A DNA stretch of 64,000 nt from Mytilus trossulus. Taxonomy: Eukaryota > Mollusca > Bivalvia > Mytilida > Mytilidae. The position numbers were made by a program, and so were the translations under genes. Below, piece by piece: positions 26,601 through 36,754 of this stretch (its first letter is position 1; every line of letters starts with the position of its first letter). The notes under the pieces are model-generated. The model made no database searches, was not told where the DNA came from, and worked only from the letters and a program-made list of their open reading frames with translations. The stretch spans positions 27,381,578 to 27,445,577 of the forward strand of contig NC_086378.1 of assembly GCF_036588685.1 (NCBI RefSeq). Reading direction: 5' to 3'.

Positions 26601-29201
26601 TTTTGTAAAAGATTAATAAGATTTACGAAAAATGGTTAAAAATTGACTATAAAGGGCAATAACTCCTAAAGGGGTCATTTGACCATTTCGGTCATGTTGA
26701 CTTATTTGTAAATCTTATTTTGCTGAACATTATTGCTGTTTACAGTTTATCTCTATCTATAACATTATTCAAGATAATAACCAAAAACAGCAAAATTTCC
26801 TTAAAATTACCAATTTCATGAATTTAGGGGTAGCAACCCAACAACAGGTTGTTCGATTCATCTGAAATTTTCAGAGCAGATAGATCTTGACCTTATAAAC
26901 AATTTTACCCCATGTCAGAATTGCTCTAAATGCTTTGGTTTTTGAGTTATAAGCCAAAAACTGCATTTTACCCCTATGTTCTATTTTTAGCCATGACGGC
27001 CATCTTGAATGGTTGACCGGGTCACCGGACACAATTTTTAAAGTTTAATTTGGCCCAGTAGTTTCAGAGGAGAAGATTTTTGTAAAAGTTAACGCAGGAC
27101 GACGACGACGGACGACGACGGACGACGGACGCCGGACGCAAAGTGATGAGAAAAGCTCACTTGGCCCTTTGGGCCAGGTGAGCTAAAAATGATGTAAGAG
27201 TCAACAATATTGACAGCAATCCAACGACACAGATTAACATAAATTGACGTTTTAAACTGATCACACACGCCTATAATCGTCAACGTAAAAAATGGTTAAT
27301 ACAACGATTAATTGGTTCATTAGAAAGAGATATAAACATGTATAAAGAAAAAAATGTTTTTCTTAGTAAATCTTTTTTTCTTAAATCACATGTGTCAAAA
27401 TAAATATACATAATGATAGGAGGTCAAATTCATACACCTTTAATATAGAATTGACCTAGGTCAATATTAATAATACTTATAAATATTTTCACAAACAGGA
27501 AATTATACTTTAGTATATCATTGAATAACTTCCTGTAATTGTCTTTGTTATCAACATATGGGATATCCACATGTATGGAATACGGGATATGTATATAAAT
27601 TAATAAGGCAGCAACCATTTGATTTTCGGGGGTGGGGTGGGGGCTATGAATCAAAAACATTTTTTTTTCTTCTGGAAACAAAAACTTCCCCCCCCCAAAA
27701 AAAAAACATTGATAGGCTGTATAGAATGTTACGATCAATGCACTATATTTTATGTATTAAAAATGTAGTGATACGCATATTAAAATTTAAATATCTAGTC
27801 AGTACCATAGGGTTTTAATTGCATTTCATGCAATCTTTACCATTAAATCTAAATGCCGTCACGATTTATCATCACTTATTTTGTGTGTTGTCTTTCCCTC
27901 ATTAACGTCCATTCCACACATCGTCCATTTACCAGTCACATTCTTCAACAAGTATGCCCAAACCTTTTGAAAGATTTGAATAACTTATGCAGTAAAGTTG
28001 AAATGAAGTTGATAGAAGTAATTGTAGTAAATCACAAGGCTATCAACAATAAAAAAAAAACCATGCCGTATAGTCCGGTTAAAAAGCTATGACATGAAAA
28101 ATATGAAATAATTCGATTGACAAATGAGAAAACTAACTGCCTTATTTATGATAAAACAATTTACGAAAAACTGATATGGCAAACATGATCCTAAGACAAC
28201 AACTGAACTATCGGATTTTGCATTGGGACAGGCAGATACCTCGAATGAGGCGGGGTTAAACATGTTTGTGAGCGCACAACTACATGTACCACAGAACCGC
28301 ACAGTTTGTGTACTATTTCTTTGTTAAGTATTCATAACATGATTTGTCCATATTCCTGCTATGGGATTGAAAGACCTAAGGTATCATCCGAAATGTAACT
28401 TCTTTAAAATGTAAAATGTAACCTACCAGTAACGACCAATGTAACTCCACCAAATATTTTGTTGGTATCCTGTAATGTGTAGACAGCTGAATCTTCACTA
28501 TTTACATTCAGAATAGTAAATTCGATGGCTGTTATGGTATTTGACATGTGCTTGTCTATTTCGTACCTACTGTCTTCTGTGTTTGGAATTACAGAACCAT
28601 GAGAGATAGTGAAGATTACTGAGGTATAGTTTCTCATTATGGCAGCACTGGTTGTTGATACGGACTGAGATAGATCCCATTTTACTATTGCCTTTGTCCC
28701 TCTCTGGAATTGTATTGTTCTGTCTGCAAAATAATCCATGCAATGATTCTACTTTGACAATTATTTCAAAACGTACTTTAAGAAATAACTTAATATCCTC
28801 AAAATTTAATTTTCAAAAAGTAAAGTATTCAATATAATTTGAAATTAATAGAGTTAATTATTGTTGTGATATAAAATAATGAGTTGTTAGACCTTTATTA
28901 AAGTAATGTTCGAGTGATAAAAGTAGTTTGGTCCATTTTCACGCTATTACTAACATTTCGAACTTCATAAGTATTGTTTTCTTGTCTTGTGTCCAGGCCA
29001 GTTTACTCTGAGTAATTAAAATGTGTTTAAACTATTTAAAGAAATATGCAAATAGACGTGATTTCAAAAGCCTCTTTCTCTCGTGTGACATGTAAAATAC
29101 ATAAATTATAACCCCCTAGCGAATAAATAAAAAATAGAAATACAAAACTCACAACAGTGGACAGCAGAGAAACAAAGCACCAATGCAAAATATCCCCTCA
29201 T
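19596..29201 (-). CDS. Ig-domain transmembrane receptor with ITIM, ITSM and YVNM tail motifs
   Basis: Six exons (29201-29153, 28723-28427, 24437-24297, 23325-23224, 20459-20239, 19751-19596) join with consistent phases into exactly 322 codons including the stop. The protein has 321 residues. Residues 1-16 (MRGYFALVLCFSAVHC) form a signal peptide. Residues 17-115 form one Ig-like domain with W32, an NYT sequon at 48 and the F-strand motif SEDSAVYTLQ, but no cysteine. The transmembrane helix is about 134-155, followed by RR. The tail has tyrosines in STYVNM (175, PI3K/Grb2 SH2-type), NSYVS (194), NVYSEV (209), LVYVEV (278, canonical ITIM) and TTYEEV (303, ITSM TxYxxV). A 12-residue repeat QLTRETDLETEN lies at 229-252. 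I know no named orthologue. The inferred role is a cell-surface receptor signalling through SH2-domain proteins, possibly inhibitory. Ligand and cell type are unknown. Confidence 0.8.
20239..20459 (-). CDS. Receptor exon 5 (tail, repeats)
   Basis: The acceptor is a NAGNAG type (TAGCAG), so two in-frame starts differing by one Ala codon are possible (20459 or 20456). The donor is GTAAGT, phase 0. The exon encodes NVYSEVIKK and two identical copies of QLTRETDLETEN plus a diverged third (TPTRVSDPEPGH). Confidence 0.75.
20545..20641 (+). repeat. SINE-tail-like fragment with (AATC)n microsatellite
   Basis: TTTCGCCGCGATATAACCTG and GCGCAGATGCAGCGCAGG-like sequence run into about nine AATC units (20602-20641). 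Bivalve SINEs often end this way. It lies in receptor intron 4. Confidence 0.5.
20860..22082. mobile_element. Dispersed element, two internal units (copy A)
   Basis: It starts CTAAAGAGCCTGTGTCGCTC ACCTT and ends GCACTTGGCCCTTTGTACCA GGTGAGCTAA, so the ends carry inverted GCTCACC/GGTGAGC. Internal blocks repeat (GATAGATCTTGAC, GCCAAAAACTGCATTTTACC, GGTCACCGGACACA). The family recurs at 26104-27187 and, diverged, at 22465-23003. It has no transposase frame and lies in receptor intron 4. Confidence 0.75.
22465..23003. mobile_element. Diverged short relative of the GTGTCGCTCACC element
   Basis: It opens GAGCATGTGTCGCTCACCTA and closes CACTTGGCCCTTTAGACTAG followed by AGGTGAGCTAAAAA. The interior is shorter and different, with two copies of an ATAAGAAGT(C/T)G(A/G)CT block. 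Confidence 0.65.
23224..23325 (-). CDS. Receptor exon 4 (YVNM motif)
   Basis: Acceptor TTGAAG and donor GTAGGT flank 102 bases, phase 1 to phase 1. The exon encodes SGDSGDNDSTYVNMKDN and ENSYVS. YVNM fits the SH2 consensus for the p85 subunit of PI3K (YxxM) and for Grb2 (YxN). Confidence 0.75.
24297..24437 (-). CDS. Receptor exon 3 (stalk and transmembrane helix)
   Basis: Acceptor TTATGTTTTAG and donor GTGAGT bound the exon. It encodes the stalk DFPITENKPSQSARSDGS, the helix VTVVILIVIGSVVLAIAVIV, then VFRRNYLKR. Its first 80 bases are the parent of the tandem array immediately upstream (24438-25345). Confidence 0.8.
24430..25345 (-). repeat. 80-bp tandem array of the receptor exon 3 acceptor
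   Basis: About 12 units of 80 bp, with anchors at about 24521, 24601, 24681, 24761, 24841, 24921, 25001, 25081 and 25161. On the minus strand each has TTTATGTTTTAG then ACTTTCCAATAACAG and a copy of the first exon 3 codons. The outer units are more diverged than the central ones. Reading from any copy's acceptor in receptor frame gives about 25 residues, then the TAG of the next copy's acceptor. Confidence 0.9.
26104..27187. mobile_element. Dispersed element (copy B)
   Basis: It has the same ends and internal blocks as 20860-22082: GAGCCTGTGTCGCTCACC at the left and TCACTTGGCCCTTTGGGCCA GGTGAGCTAA at the right. Near the right end is a GACGACG microsatellite (27099-27135). It lies in receptor intron 2. 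Confidence 0.75.
28427..28723 (-). CDS. Receptor exon 2 (cysteine-free Ig-like domain)
   Basis: Acceptor TTTTGCAG and donor GTAGGT flank a phase 1 to phase 1 exon, the usual form for an Ig-domain exon. Visible strands include KAIVKWDL, SVIFTISHG, FTILNVNSEDSAVYTLQ and GGVTLVVT. The two disulphide cysteines of a typical Ig fold are absent. Confidence 0.8.
29153..29201 (-). CDS. Receptor exon 1 (signal peptide)
   Basis: The ATG sits in a good context (GCCATGA). There are 16 codons plus one base, then donor GTGAGT. The hydrophobic core is FALVLCFSAV. Confidence 0.75.
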
Positions 29202-29350
29202 GGCAATATATGTTAAAATGGGATGAATACTTAGAGCAAACTATGAATTCGGAAATGATTCAACGGAAACGATCGTTTCATTAATAACTTTGTACTCGTA
29301 CAATTACTACCGATATATGAATTGGTATATCTATATATATATATACATGC
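29202..29350 (-). promoter_or_regulatory. Receptor gene 5' flank
   Basis: About 65 bases upstream of the ATG is the perfect palindrome GAAACGATCGTTTC (29266-29279), two inverted GAAAC half-sites of the kind bound by interferon-regulatory-factor-like proteins. An (AT)n stretch lies at 29320-29345. No start site can be fixed from the sequence. Confidence 0.3.
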
Positions 29351-30119
29351 GTGTCCTGTTGTATACGGAATACATGAATCTGCAAAAAACTGATATTTGT
29401 TTTTTTTAGATGCTCTTTCGTTTGAGCATTAACAATACTATGTGTAAATATAAGTCTTTATTTGCGACACCTCTGCGATATTTATGTCAAAGTACAGATT
29501 ATTCACGGCATTCACTAAAATTAATATACTTTTCCTTCGCCTGTTGAAATTGTTAGACTTCTTAGTTTATATTGCCAATAGTGCCGTCTCCCCTGACGTT
29601 ATGTGTTTTTTGTTGCTTCTTTATATATATTCTTACAATTGGTAAAATTGTACAATGTATCTTAAAATATTTTGAGAGTCATTCTCAGTATTTCAATATT
29701 AATCAAAACTTCAGTTTATGTTGTGGCCATTGTCTAATTAACGTTTTCTTGGTATTATATAGATATAGGAAGATGTGGTGTTAGTGCCAATGAGACAACG
29801 CTCCATCCAAATAACAATTTAAAAAAAAATTAAACCATTATAGGTCAATGAACGGCCTTATGTTCAGATACAAGATATATTATTGTTACAATCTAAACTG
29901 AGTATGTACATCATAGGCACTCGTCTCAGAATTAGGTACGATGTAAAGGTATATATAGGGGAAAAACCAAGTGTATGTGATGTACATGAAGTTTTAACAG
30001 AAATTTAATTAATTGTGATTGACTTTCAGAAAATTACACATTTCAAATATATTCACGGAAGTGAGCCATTACACGTACTAAAAAAGAAATGTTTTCAAAC
30101 GTAGTAAAGTAGACCTTAA

Positions 30120-30335
30120 AAGGCCACATTCTGTATGTATGTGTTTGACCCATGTCAGGATCCCATAATTTAGTGGTTGTCGTTTGTTCCTGTGTCACAC
30201 ATTTGTTTTTCATACATTTTTATTACTTTAATTAGGCAGTTAAGTATTTTCGTTTGAATTGTTTTACATTTGTGATTTCTTGACCTTTTATAGCGGACTA
30301 TTGGGTATAGGCTTTGCTCATTGTTGAAGTGGACA
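30120..30335 (+). repeat. Mussel-type dispersed repeat fragment
   Basis: It contains CCATGTCAGGATCCCATAAT, GTGGTTGTCGTTTG, AATTGTTTTACATTTGTGAT and GGCTTTGCTCATTGTTGAAG. It is the same family as 41935-42335. Confidence 0.65.
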
Positions 30336-30430
30336 TAATCACGAAAACTTTGTTTGAGGAAATACTTCAATGAAATCTAATGAAAAACGAGTCAATGTAA
30401 AAAAGACCCTTCTTATCTAATAAAGAATCA

Positions 30431-30651
30431 CTATATGAGGGGGGAGGACAGGGGTAAGGGAGAAAGGAGAAAGGAGAGGAAGGCTGGGAGAAAGGAGAAA
30501 AAGTTGGAGAAAAAAATAAAATATGAAAAAATAAAATATCGCTCTTTTTTCCAGTAAATTAAAAAAAAAAATAAGGAGAAGAGGGTTAGGAGAAAGGAGA
30601 AGAGGGGTGTGAGAAGGGAGAAGGGTACCCCCTGTCCCCCCTCCTATATAC
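30431..30651. mobile_element. Polypurine element with inverted ends
   Basis: The left end CTATATGAGGGGGGAGGACA is nearly complementary to the right end CTGTCCCCCCTCCTATATA. The body is mostly GGAGAAAG/GAGGAAGG purines on the plus strand, interrupted by an AT-rich centre. Confidence 0.55.
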
Positions 30652-30839
30652 ATAAGATGCATTTACCTTTTCATTGGCTATATATATCTGCAGTGTCGGA
30701 TCAACAAGTTATTATTTGGGGGAGGCCTACTGACTCTCCTAAAAATGAAGGGTGCTCCAGTGATTCCCTAAATTATCAACCAAATTTTTCCCACAACCAC
30801 CCCCTTATAAGAGTCTTATAAGGAAAGCTTGAAATTAAC

Positions 30840-31960
30840 TGATGTTATTCCATGAACATGGAGTAAAAGTCAGATTAACCCTGCAGAACAGAGGTGTACA
30901 TCTTACAATTATTCTTAACTCACAAATGCTTAATGTTAAGCCTACTAACAAATTGGAGTCACGGTCAGGTGGACCATATTAAGAAATATATCTACACCAT
31001 ACATCCATTTCATAGACCAATACGCCTAGTACAGTTCATTTATTTCTTGTATCTGGTAAACAGACATAATCAGAAAAACTTCGCCTTGATAATTGAACAA
31101 TGTAGAGGTCAAAACCAATAAAAATAACAAACAGGCATGTACATATGACACAAATCCTTTTACAGTTGTACTATTGCCATAATATTCAAGAAACTTTGAA
31201 CACTGATCCAAAAAAAGGTTTAGTAAACCCTGCCAGACTGACGGATCTAGAAATGATTAAATAAATCAAAATATAGTCATCCTATCACTTTCTAGTATAA
31301 TAAATGGAAACAAATAATAAAGTTATACATTTTTATTTTTTTTTATTAACAATGAAACTTGGGAATGAGGTCAAAGGTCAAGGACATTTGGCATGGAAAG
31401 TTGTGACCATACATTATATGTATACAAGATACTGATAATTTTGGTTTTCTAACTTGTGAAACATAATTGTTTATGCGGTGTCTGCCATAGAAACAACATC
31501 TCTATGTCTGGCATTATTTTACATTCATTTTGGCGATATGAAAACCTTCTTTTGATGGGAGGAAAAAATTAACTGGCCATTAGTTAACTACTTTATGAAA
31601 AGTTTTCTTAGTTCTTTAAAATCCCCATGATCCTGAATAAAGTTATAACAAGAACTGTGTCCATAGTTCTCCCACAATCATTTTCTATGCTCATTGGACC
31701 ATGAAATTGGGGGCATTTAAATTAGAAAGGTCATATCATGGGGAAGACAGGGGAACATGTGTACTAAGTTTAAAGTTTATAGGATTTCCAACTTCATCAA
31801 AACTTACCTTGACCAAAAACTTTAACCCGAAACAGGACAGACGGATGGATGAATGCACAAATGAACAAACTAACAAACAGATGAACAGAGCGAAAAAAAA
31901 TAATGCTCCTAGGTGCGGCATAAAAAAATCCTTTCTTTAATTGAGTTGAATATCCAATGA
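30840..31960. repeat. Dispersed repeat cluster
   Basis: 30870-31130 has words such as GTCACGGTCAGGTGGACC and GTACATCTTACAATT that recur diverged at 52400-52660. 31647-31930 is a second copy of the repeat at 19313-19570, with GAACATGTGTACTAAGTTT and CTTGACCAAAAACTTTAA. No coding sequence. Confidence 0.5.
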
Positions 31961-33091
31961 CTTTGTAACATAATTTTGCAGTACAACAATGTTTGTGTAA
32001 TTGAATAAGACCTTGACAATAACTGATGTGAAGAGTAAAGAAAGATGTGCTAGTTTTAAGGATGTAATCTTTTACTTGTTGAAATCCTTAAATGGATCTT
32101 CCTTTATATGCATCGTACATACCAAATTTATAGTTTTATTTTCAATTTTTCACACTTTCTACAGCTGCTTGTCCCCAAAGGTATCTTCTATTCAGAAGTA
32201 TGTGCTTCAATAGTTAGTAATTTATTATATACTTCTTAATTCTAGGATCAATCAAAAAATTAAGGTTCTAACTGAGCTTTTTTTATGCATAATTCCTCAA
32301 ATATTTTTACACACTAAGCTTTAAAATTTTTGGGTTGATCTTTTATGATGAAGGGGTATCCAGATAAGTACTTAGAATGCAACTCATTTAATAAATGAGT
32401 ATTATTGTCATGTACACAAATAGCTGATGAATATATCTTCCTCTTAATATATATGTAAGCCTCAAATCTATGTCCGGCCTCAAATCTATGTCCTTTCCGC
32501 AAATCTATGTCCTTTCTAATATTGCGTCCTTGATTGTCTCAAATGTATGTCCTGTATTGTCTCACATCTATGTCCTTTTTTACTTAAATCTATGGCCATT
32601 TTTTGCTCAAATCTATGTCCTTTCATCAACGTAAAACATAACGAAACGTCATCAATACAATACAAAGTTAACAATTATAGGTGTAAGTACGTATACGGCT
32701 CTCAACACGGAGCATTAACTCACACCGAACAAACATTGTACAAGTGGTTTGTATGACAAAAGCAAGGTTAACATTTGAACTATTAATATACATGGTTTAA
32801 AATTGCTTTATGTTTTGTTTTTAAAACTGGAGGAAAATCTGTTATGAATAGTGGACTGATGGAATATTTTCAAAAACGTCAAGTAGAGATTTATCCTCTT
32901 GAAATTTTTTCTGACAATTATCAGGATATCTTCACTCCTACCATTTGTATTGGGAGTATTTGCAATTCAAAAACAAATCCAACCATGAACAAAGTAACTG
33001 CAGTGTTGACATCTGGTTCTGGGGATAAGGAATATGCCAAAACATAAAGAATGATCCTTCTAGGGGAAATATTTTCGTTATTAAAGACTTA

Positions 33092-33822
33092 TCTATAATA
33101 CTAAAATTACGAAGTCCCATATTTCAGCCGTCATCACGTAAAAACGACGAATCAAAGAATTCAACTTTATATATCACTAATATAGTACAAAGGTGTAGAT
33201 TGAAAATTACACCACTCCAGGCCCTTTTGTTTTCCACGTAATTAATATTGCCAATAATTAAGAAGTTCCGGGTCGAGTCCGATACCGATACCAATAGTAT
33301 ATTCACCTGTTACCTATTACCTAATCTGTACGTTCCGCATCTGACAGGCGCACCACCAAACGGTGTATTCAGGGTTAATATGCTATAAACACGGGTCATA
33401 ATCACAGGATTGACACTACTAAATTGTCAAATAGCTACCTATTGTAGTATTTTAATCAGTAAGACTTTCTAAGATAACAAGACTATAAATGAGGAACAGT
33501 TTTCAATTTGTTAGTGGGCATACATGACGTAAAACAGCGAATCAAAGAATTCATCTTTATTTATAACTAATATAGGACAATGTTGTTGATAAAAAAATAC
33601 TCCATTCCAGGACCTTTTGTTTTCCAAATAATTAATATAACCAATAATTGATAAGTTCCAGTTCGACGGGTTCAAACAGAAAGATTTGAAAGCAGAGATA
33701 ACTGTGTATCTTATAATAGGCATGACTTTATCAGATGACAATACTAATACTAAAATAAGGCTTGCGCATAGTCATATACCTTAATTCTGTCACGGACCCG
33801 CGATATCACGGGTGTGTTCTAG
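33092..33822 (+). mobile_element. Non-autonomous Helitron, 731 bp
   Basis: It starts TCTATAATACTAAAATTACG after host A (33091). It ends with hairpin CCCGCGATATCACGGG, TGTGTT, then CTAG before host T (33823). It is the same terminal type as 15351-17117. It contains two diverged copies, about 390 bp apart, of a minus-strand stretch that translates similarly (e.g. INYVENKRAW and INYLENKRSW). Confidence 0.8.
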
Positions 33823-34260
33823 TTACAATTAAGTTTTACATTTCAACTAAATAGATTTCACCTAATACCAAACAATTGAAATATGTTCTTTTGTGATTCA
33901 CAAATATTTCAATTAAAAAATATAAAAAAAAACATAGATAAAGTGGTATAAATGTCAATGAAACAGCGATATGAACAAATTCAAAGACAAAACGAAGTAC
34001 ATTGAAGTTGCAAACAAATATTCATTCTTTACTGTCTTTTTAGTAAAATAAATATGATTTTGTGGGTTCATTCTCAATGACTAAAAAGCATGTAAGACCG
34101 TACTTGAACCAATATCATAAATACCAGCTAAATAATTTAGCAGAATTTCCCTATACTTTATTTCGGCTCTTGCACATACATGGAGAACACATACCAACTT
34201 AGTATTAAATTATGGGAAATTACTTAATAAAATAAAACCAGATGCTTCGCAGGGCGTAGC

Positions 34261-36061
34261 TTTATACGACCGCAGAGGTTGAACCCTGAACGGTTGGGGC
34301 AAGTATGGACACAACATTCAAGCTGGATTCAGCTCTAAATTTGGATTGTGATTAAATAGTTGACACAGCATAGGTTTCTGACACAGAATGAATGTGTTCT
34401 AATGAACTTAAAATTTTTGTTTTCTCTTAGAGCAATTCACTATGCTGTTCAATATTAATCCTCTCAAAAAAATGTTTGAAGAAATTTTCTTTTTATTTAT
34501 GAAATTTCAAATGAGAAAAATTGAACCCAATTTTTTAATCACATCCCCCTTTCCCTTATTCCAAAACTAATCTCAATTAAAATATTCTAATTGAGTTTGC
34601 AACAATAGCTACTCATTTAAATACATCATAAAATATTAAGATGTAAAAAACCTGTTTGTTATCACTGAATGGTAAAGATTATTTAAATTTATCAGTTGGT
34701 AGTAAAAAATGAATATACATTGTATACTGTATATAACAAAGATTTAAGTTGATTCTGGACAAAGAAAGATAACTCCAAATAAAAAATTCTTGCAATAAGA
34801 TATTTCTTGCTTACTATTTTGGACAAAGAAAGATAACTCTAATTAAAAAAAAAATTGCTATTTCACAATATTGTGAAATTAGATATTTCTTGCCATTGCA
34901 CAATACTGTGCAATTGAAAAGACTTGCTATTGCACAATACTTAATATAATAATTTTAGATCCTGATTTGGACCAACTTGAAAACTGGGCCCATAATCAAA
35001 AATCTAAGTACATACACAGTTAGATTTGGCATATCAAAGAACCCCATTTATTCAATTTTTGATGAAATCAAAAAAGTTTAATTTTGGACCCAGATTTGGA
35101 CCAACTTGAAAACTGGGCCAATAATCAAGAATCTAAGAACATTTTTAGATTCACCATAACAAAGAACCGAACCGATTTATTTTTTGTCAAAATCAAACTA
35201 AGTTTAATTTTGGACCCTTTGGACCTTAATGTAGACCAATTTGAAAACATGACCAAAAGTTAAGAATCTATATACACAGTTAGATTCGGCATATCAAAGA
35301 ACCCCAATTATTCAATTTTGATGAAATCAAACAAAGTTTAATTTTGGACCCTTTGGGCCCCTTTTTCCTAAACTGTTGGGACCAAAACTCCCAAAATCAA
35401 AACCAACCTTCCTTTTATGGTCATTAACCTTGTGTTTAAATTTCATAGATTTCTATTTACTTATACTAATGTTATGGTGCGAAAACCATGATAAATGCTT
35501 ATTTGGGTCCCTTTTTGACCCCTAATTCCTAAACTGTTGGGACCTAAACTCAAAAAATCAATACCAATCTTCCTTTTGTGGTCATACACATTATGTTTAA
35601 ATTTCATTGATTTCTAATCACTCAAACTAAAGTTATTGTGCGAAAACCAAGAATAATGCTTATTTGGGCCCTTTTTTGGCCCCTAATTCCTAAACTGTTG
35701 AAACCAAAACTCCCAAAATCAATCCCAACCTTTCTTTTGTGGTCATCAACCTTGTGTCAAAATTTCATAGATTTCTATTGACTTAAACTAAAGTTATAGT
35801 GTGAAAACCAAGAAAATGCTTATTTGGGCCCTTTTTGGCCCCTAATTCCTAAATTGTTGGGACCAAAACTTCCAAAATCAATACCAACCTTCCTTTTATG
35901 GTCATAAACCTTGTGTTAAAATTTCATAGATTTCTATTAATTTTACTAAAGTTAGAGTGCGAAAACTAAAAGTATTCGGAAGACGACGACGACGCAGACG
36001 ACGACGCCAACGTGATAGCAATATACGACAAAAAAATTTTCCAAATTTGCGGTCGTATAAA
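34261..36061. mobile_element. Element with 14-bp inverted ends TTTATACGACCGCA
   Basis: TTTATACGACCGCA at 34261-34274 is exactly complementary to TGCGGTCGTATAAA at 36048-36061. The interior holds about four tandem units of roughly 150 bp (35380-35960) with CCTAATTCCTAAACTGTTGG and AAATTTCATAGATTTCTA, plus two or three units with GGACCAACTTGAAAACTGGG (34970-35290). A GACGACGAC tract lies near the right end. It has no transposase. A diverged relative lies at 52850-53790. Confidence 0.75.
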
Positions 36062-36498
36062 AACCTATAAGGCCGAACTTATAAGACGGGCATAAATTTG
36101 CGCATGGCGAAACAAATTGGACAAAAAATTAAAATATAACACAAATTTGAGACCTTATCTTTTTCATAACGGACACTTATTTGCGAATGACGTCGCGATT
36201 AAAAATCAGACACAGATTCGAGGCCGAATCATTTTTTAAGGGACATAGATTAGCGATTGATGTCACGATGGGGCATAAATTTGAAAAACGGACACAGATT
36301 TGAGGTCGTACAAAGATCTGAGGTTTACATATATGCATGAATATATGCAACTAACAAAACTTTACCAATCAATGCTCACAGTTTAAAATCAACATTATCA
36401 AGTAGTCAAAATAAATGGCTAACCATACACACAAAAAACATAAAAATATATAGAAGCAGCATTATTTAATCAGTGCAGACTAAGAATTAATACCTCTT

Positions 36499-36504
36499 TT
36501 TATT
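36499..36504 (-). terminator. Candidate DBR1 polyadenylation signal
   Basis: AATAAA on the minus strand lies about 250 bases after the DBR1 stop codon, a plausible 3' UTR length. Nothing else in the sequence confirms its use. Confidence 0.35.
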
Positions 36505-36754
36505 CATGTTTGTTACGACATAGCTTAGTACTCAAGGAAATAGTTCTGTAGATCAATAATTATTAATTGGATACCAATTTTCAAATGTACAGGTGAACAT
36601 GAACTCAAATATCCAACAAGGGACATATTTTCTATTGGCTTGCATACAGATTTTGACAGAGCAATAAAGAAATCAAATATCCACACAAAGACTTTTTTTC
36701 TCAATCCACAAAACTTAGTATTGACAGAATATGTTTAAATCCACAGTATTCTAA

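Larger units (their letters stand above)
32447..36334. mobile_element. Large inverted-repeat element with nested insertions
   Basis: The left arm (32447-32625) begins ATATGTAAGCCTCAAATCTATGT and has some seven copies of TCAAATCTATGTCC. The right arm (about 36070-36334) carries the complementary words (GGACATAGATT, GGACACAGATTTGAGG) and ends GAGGTTTACATATAT. Inside lie a Helitron (33092-33822) and an inverted-end element (34261-36061). The outer boundaries are approximate. Confidence 0.6.
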
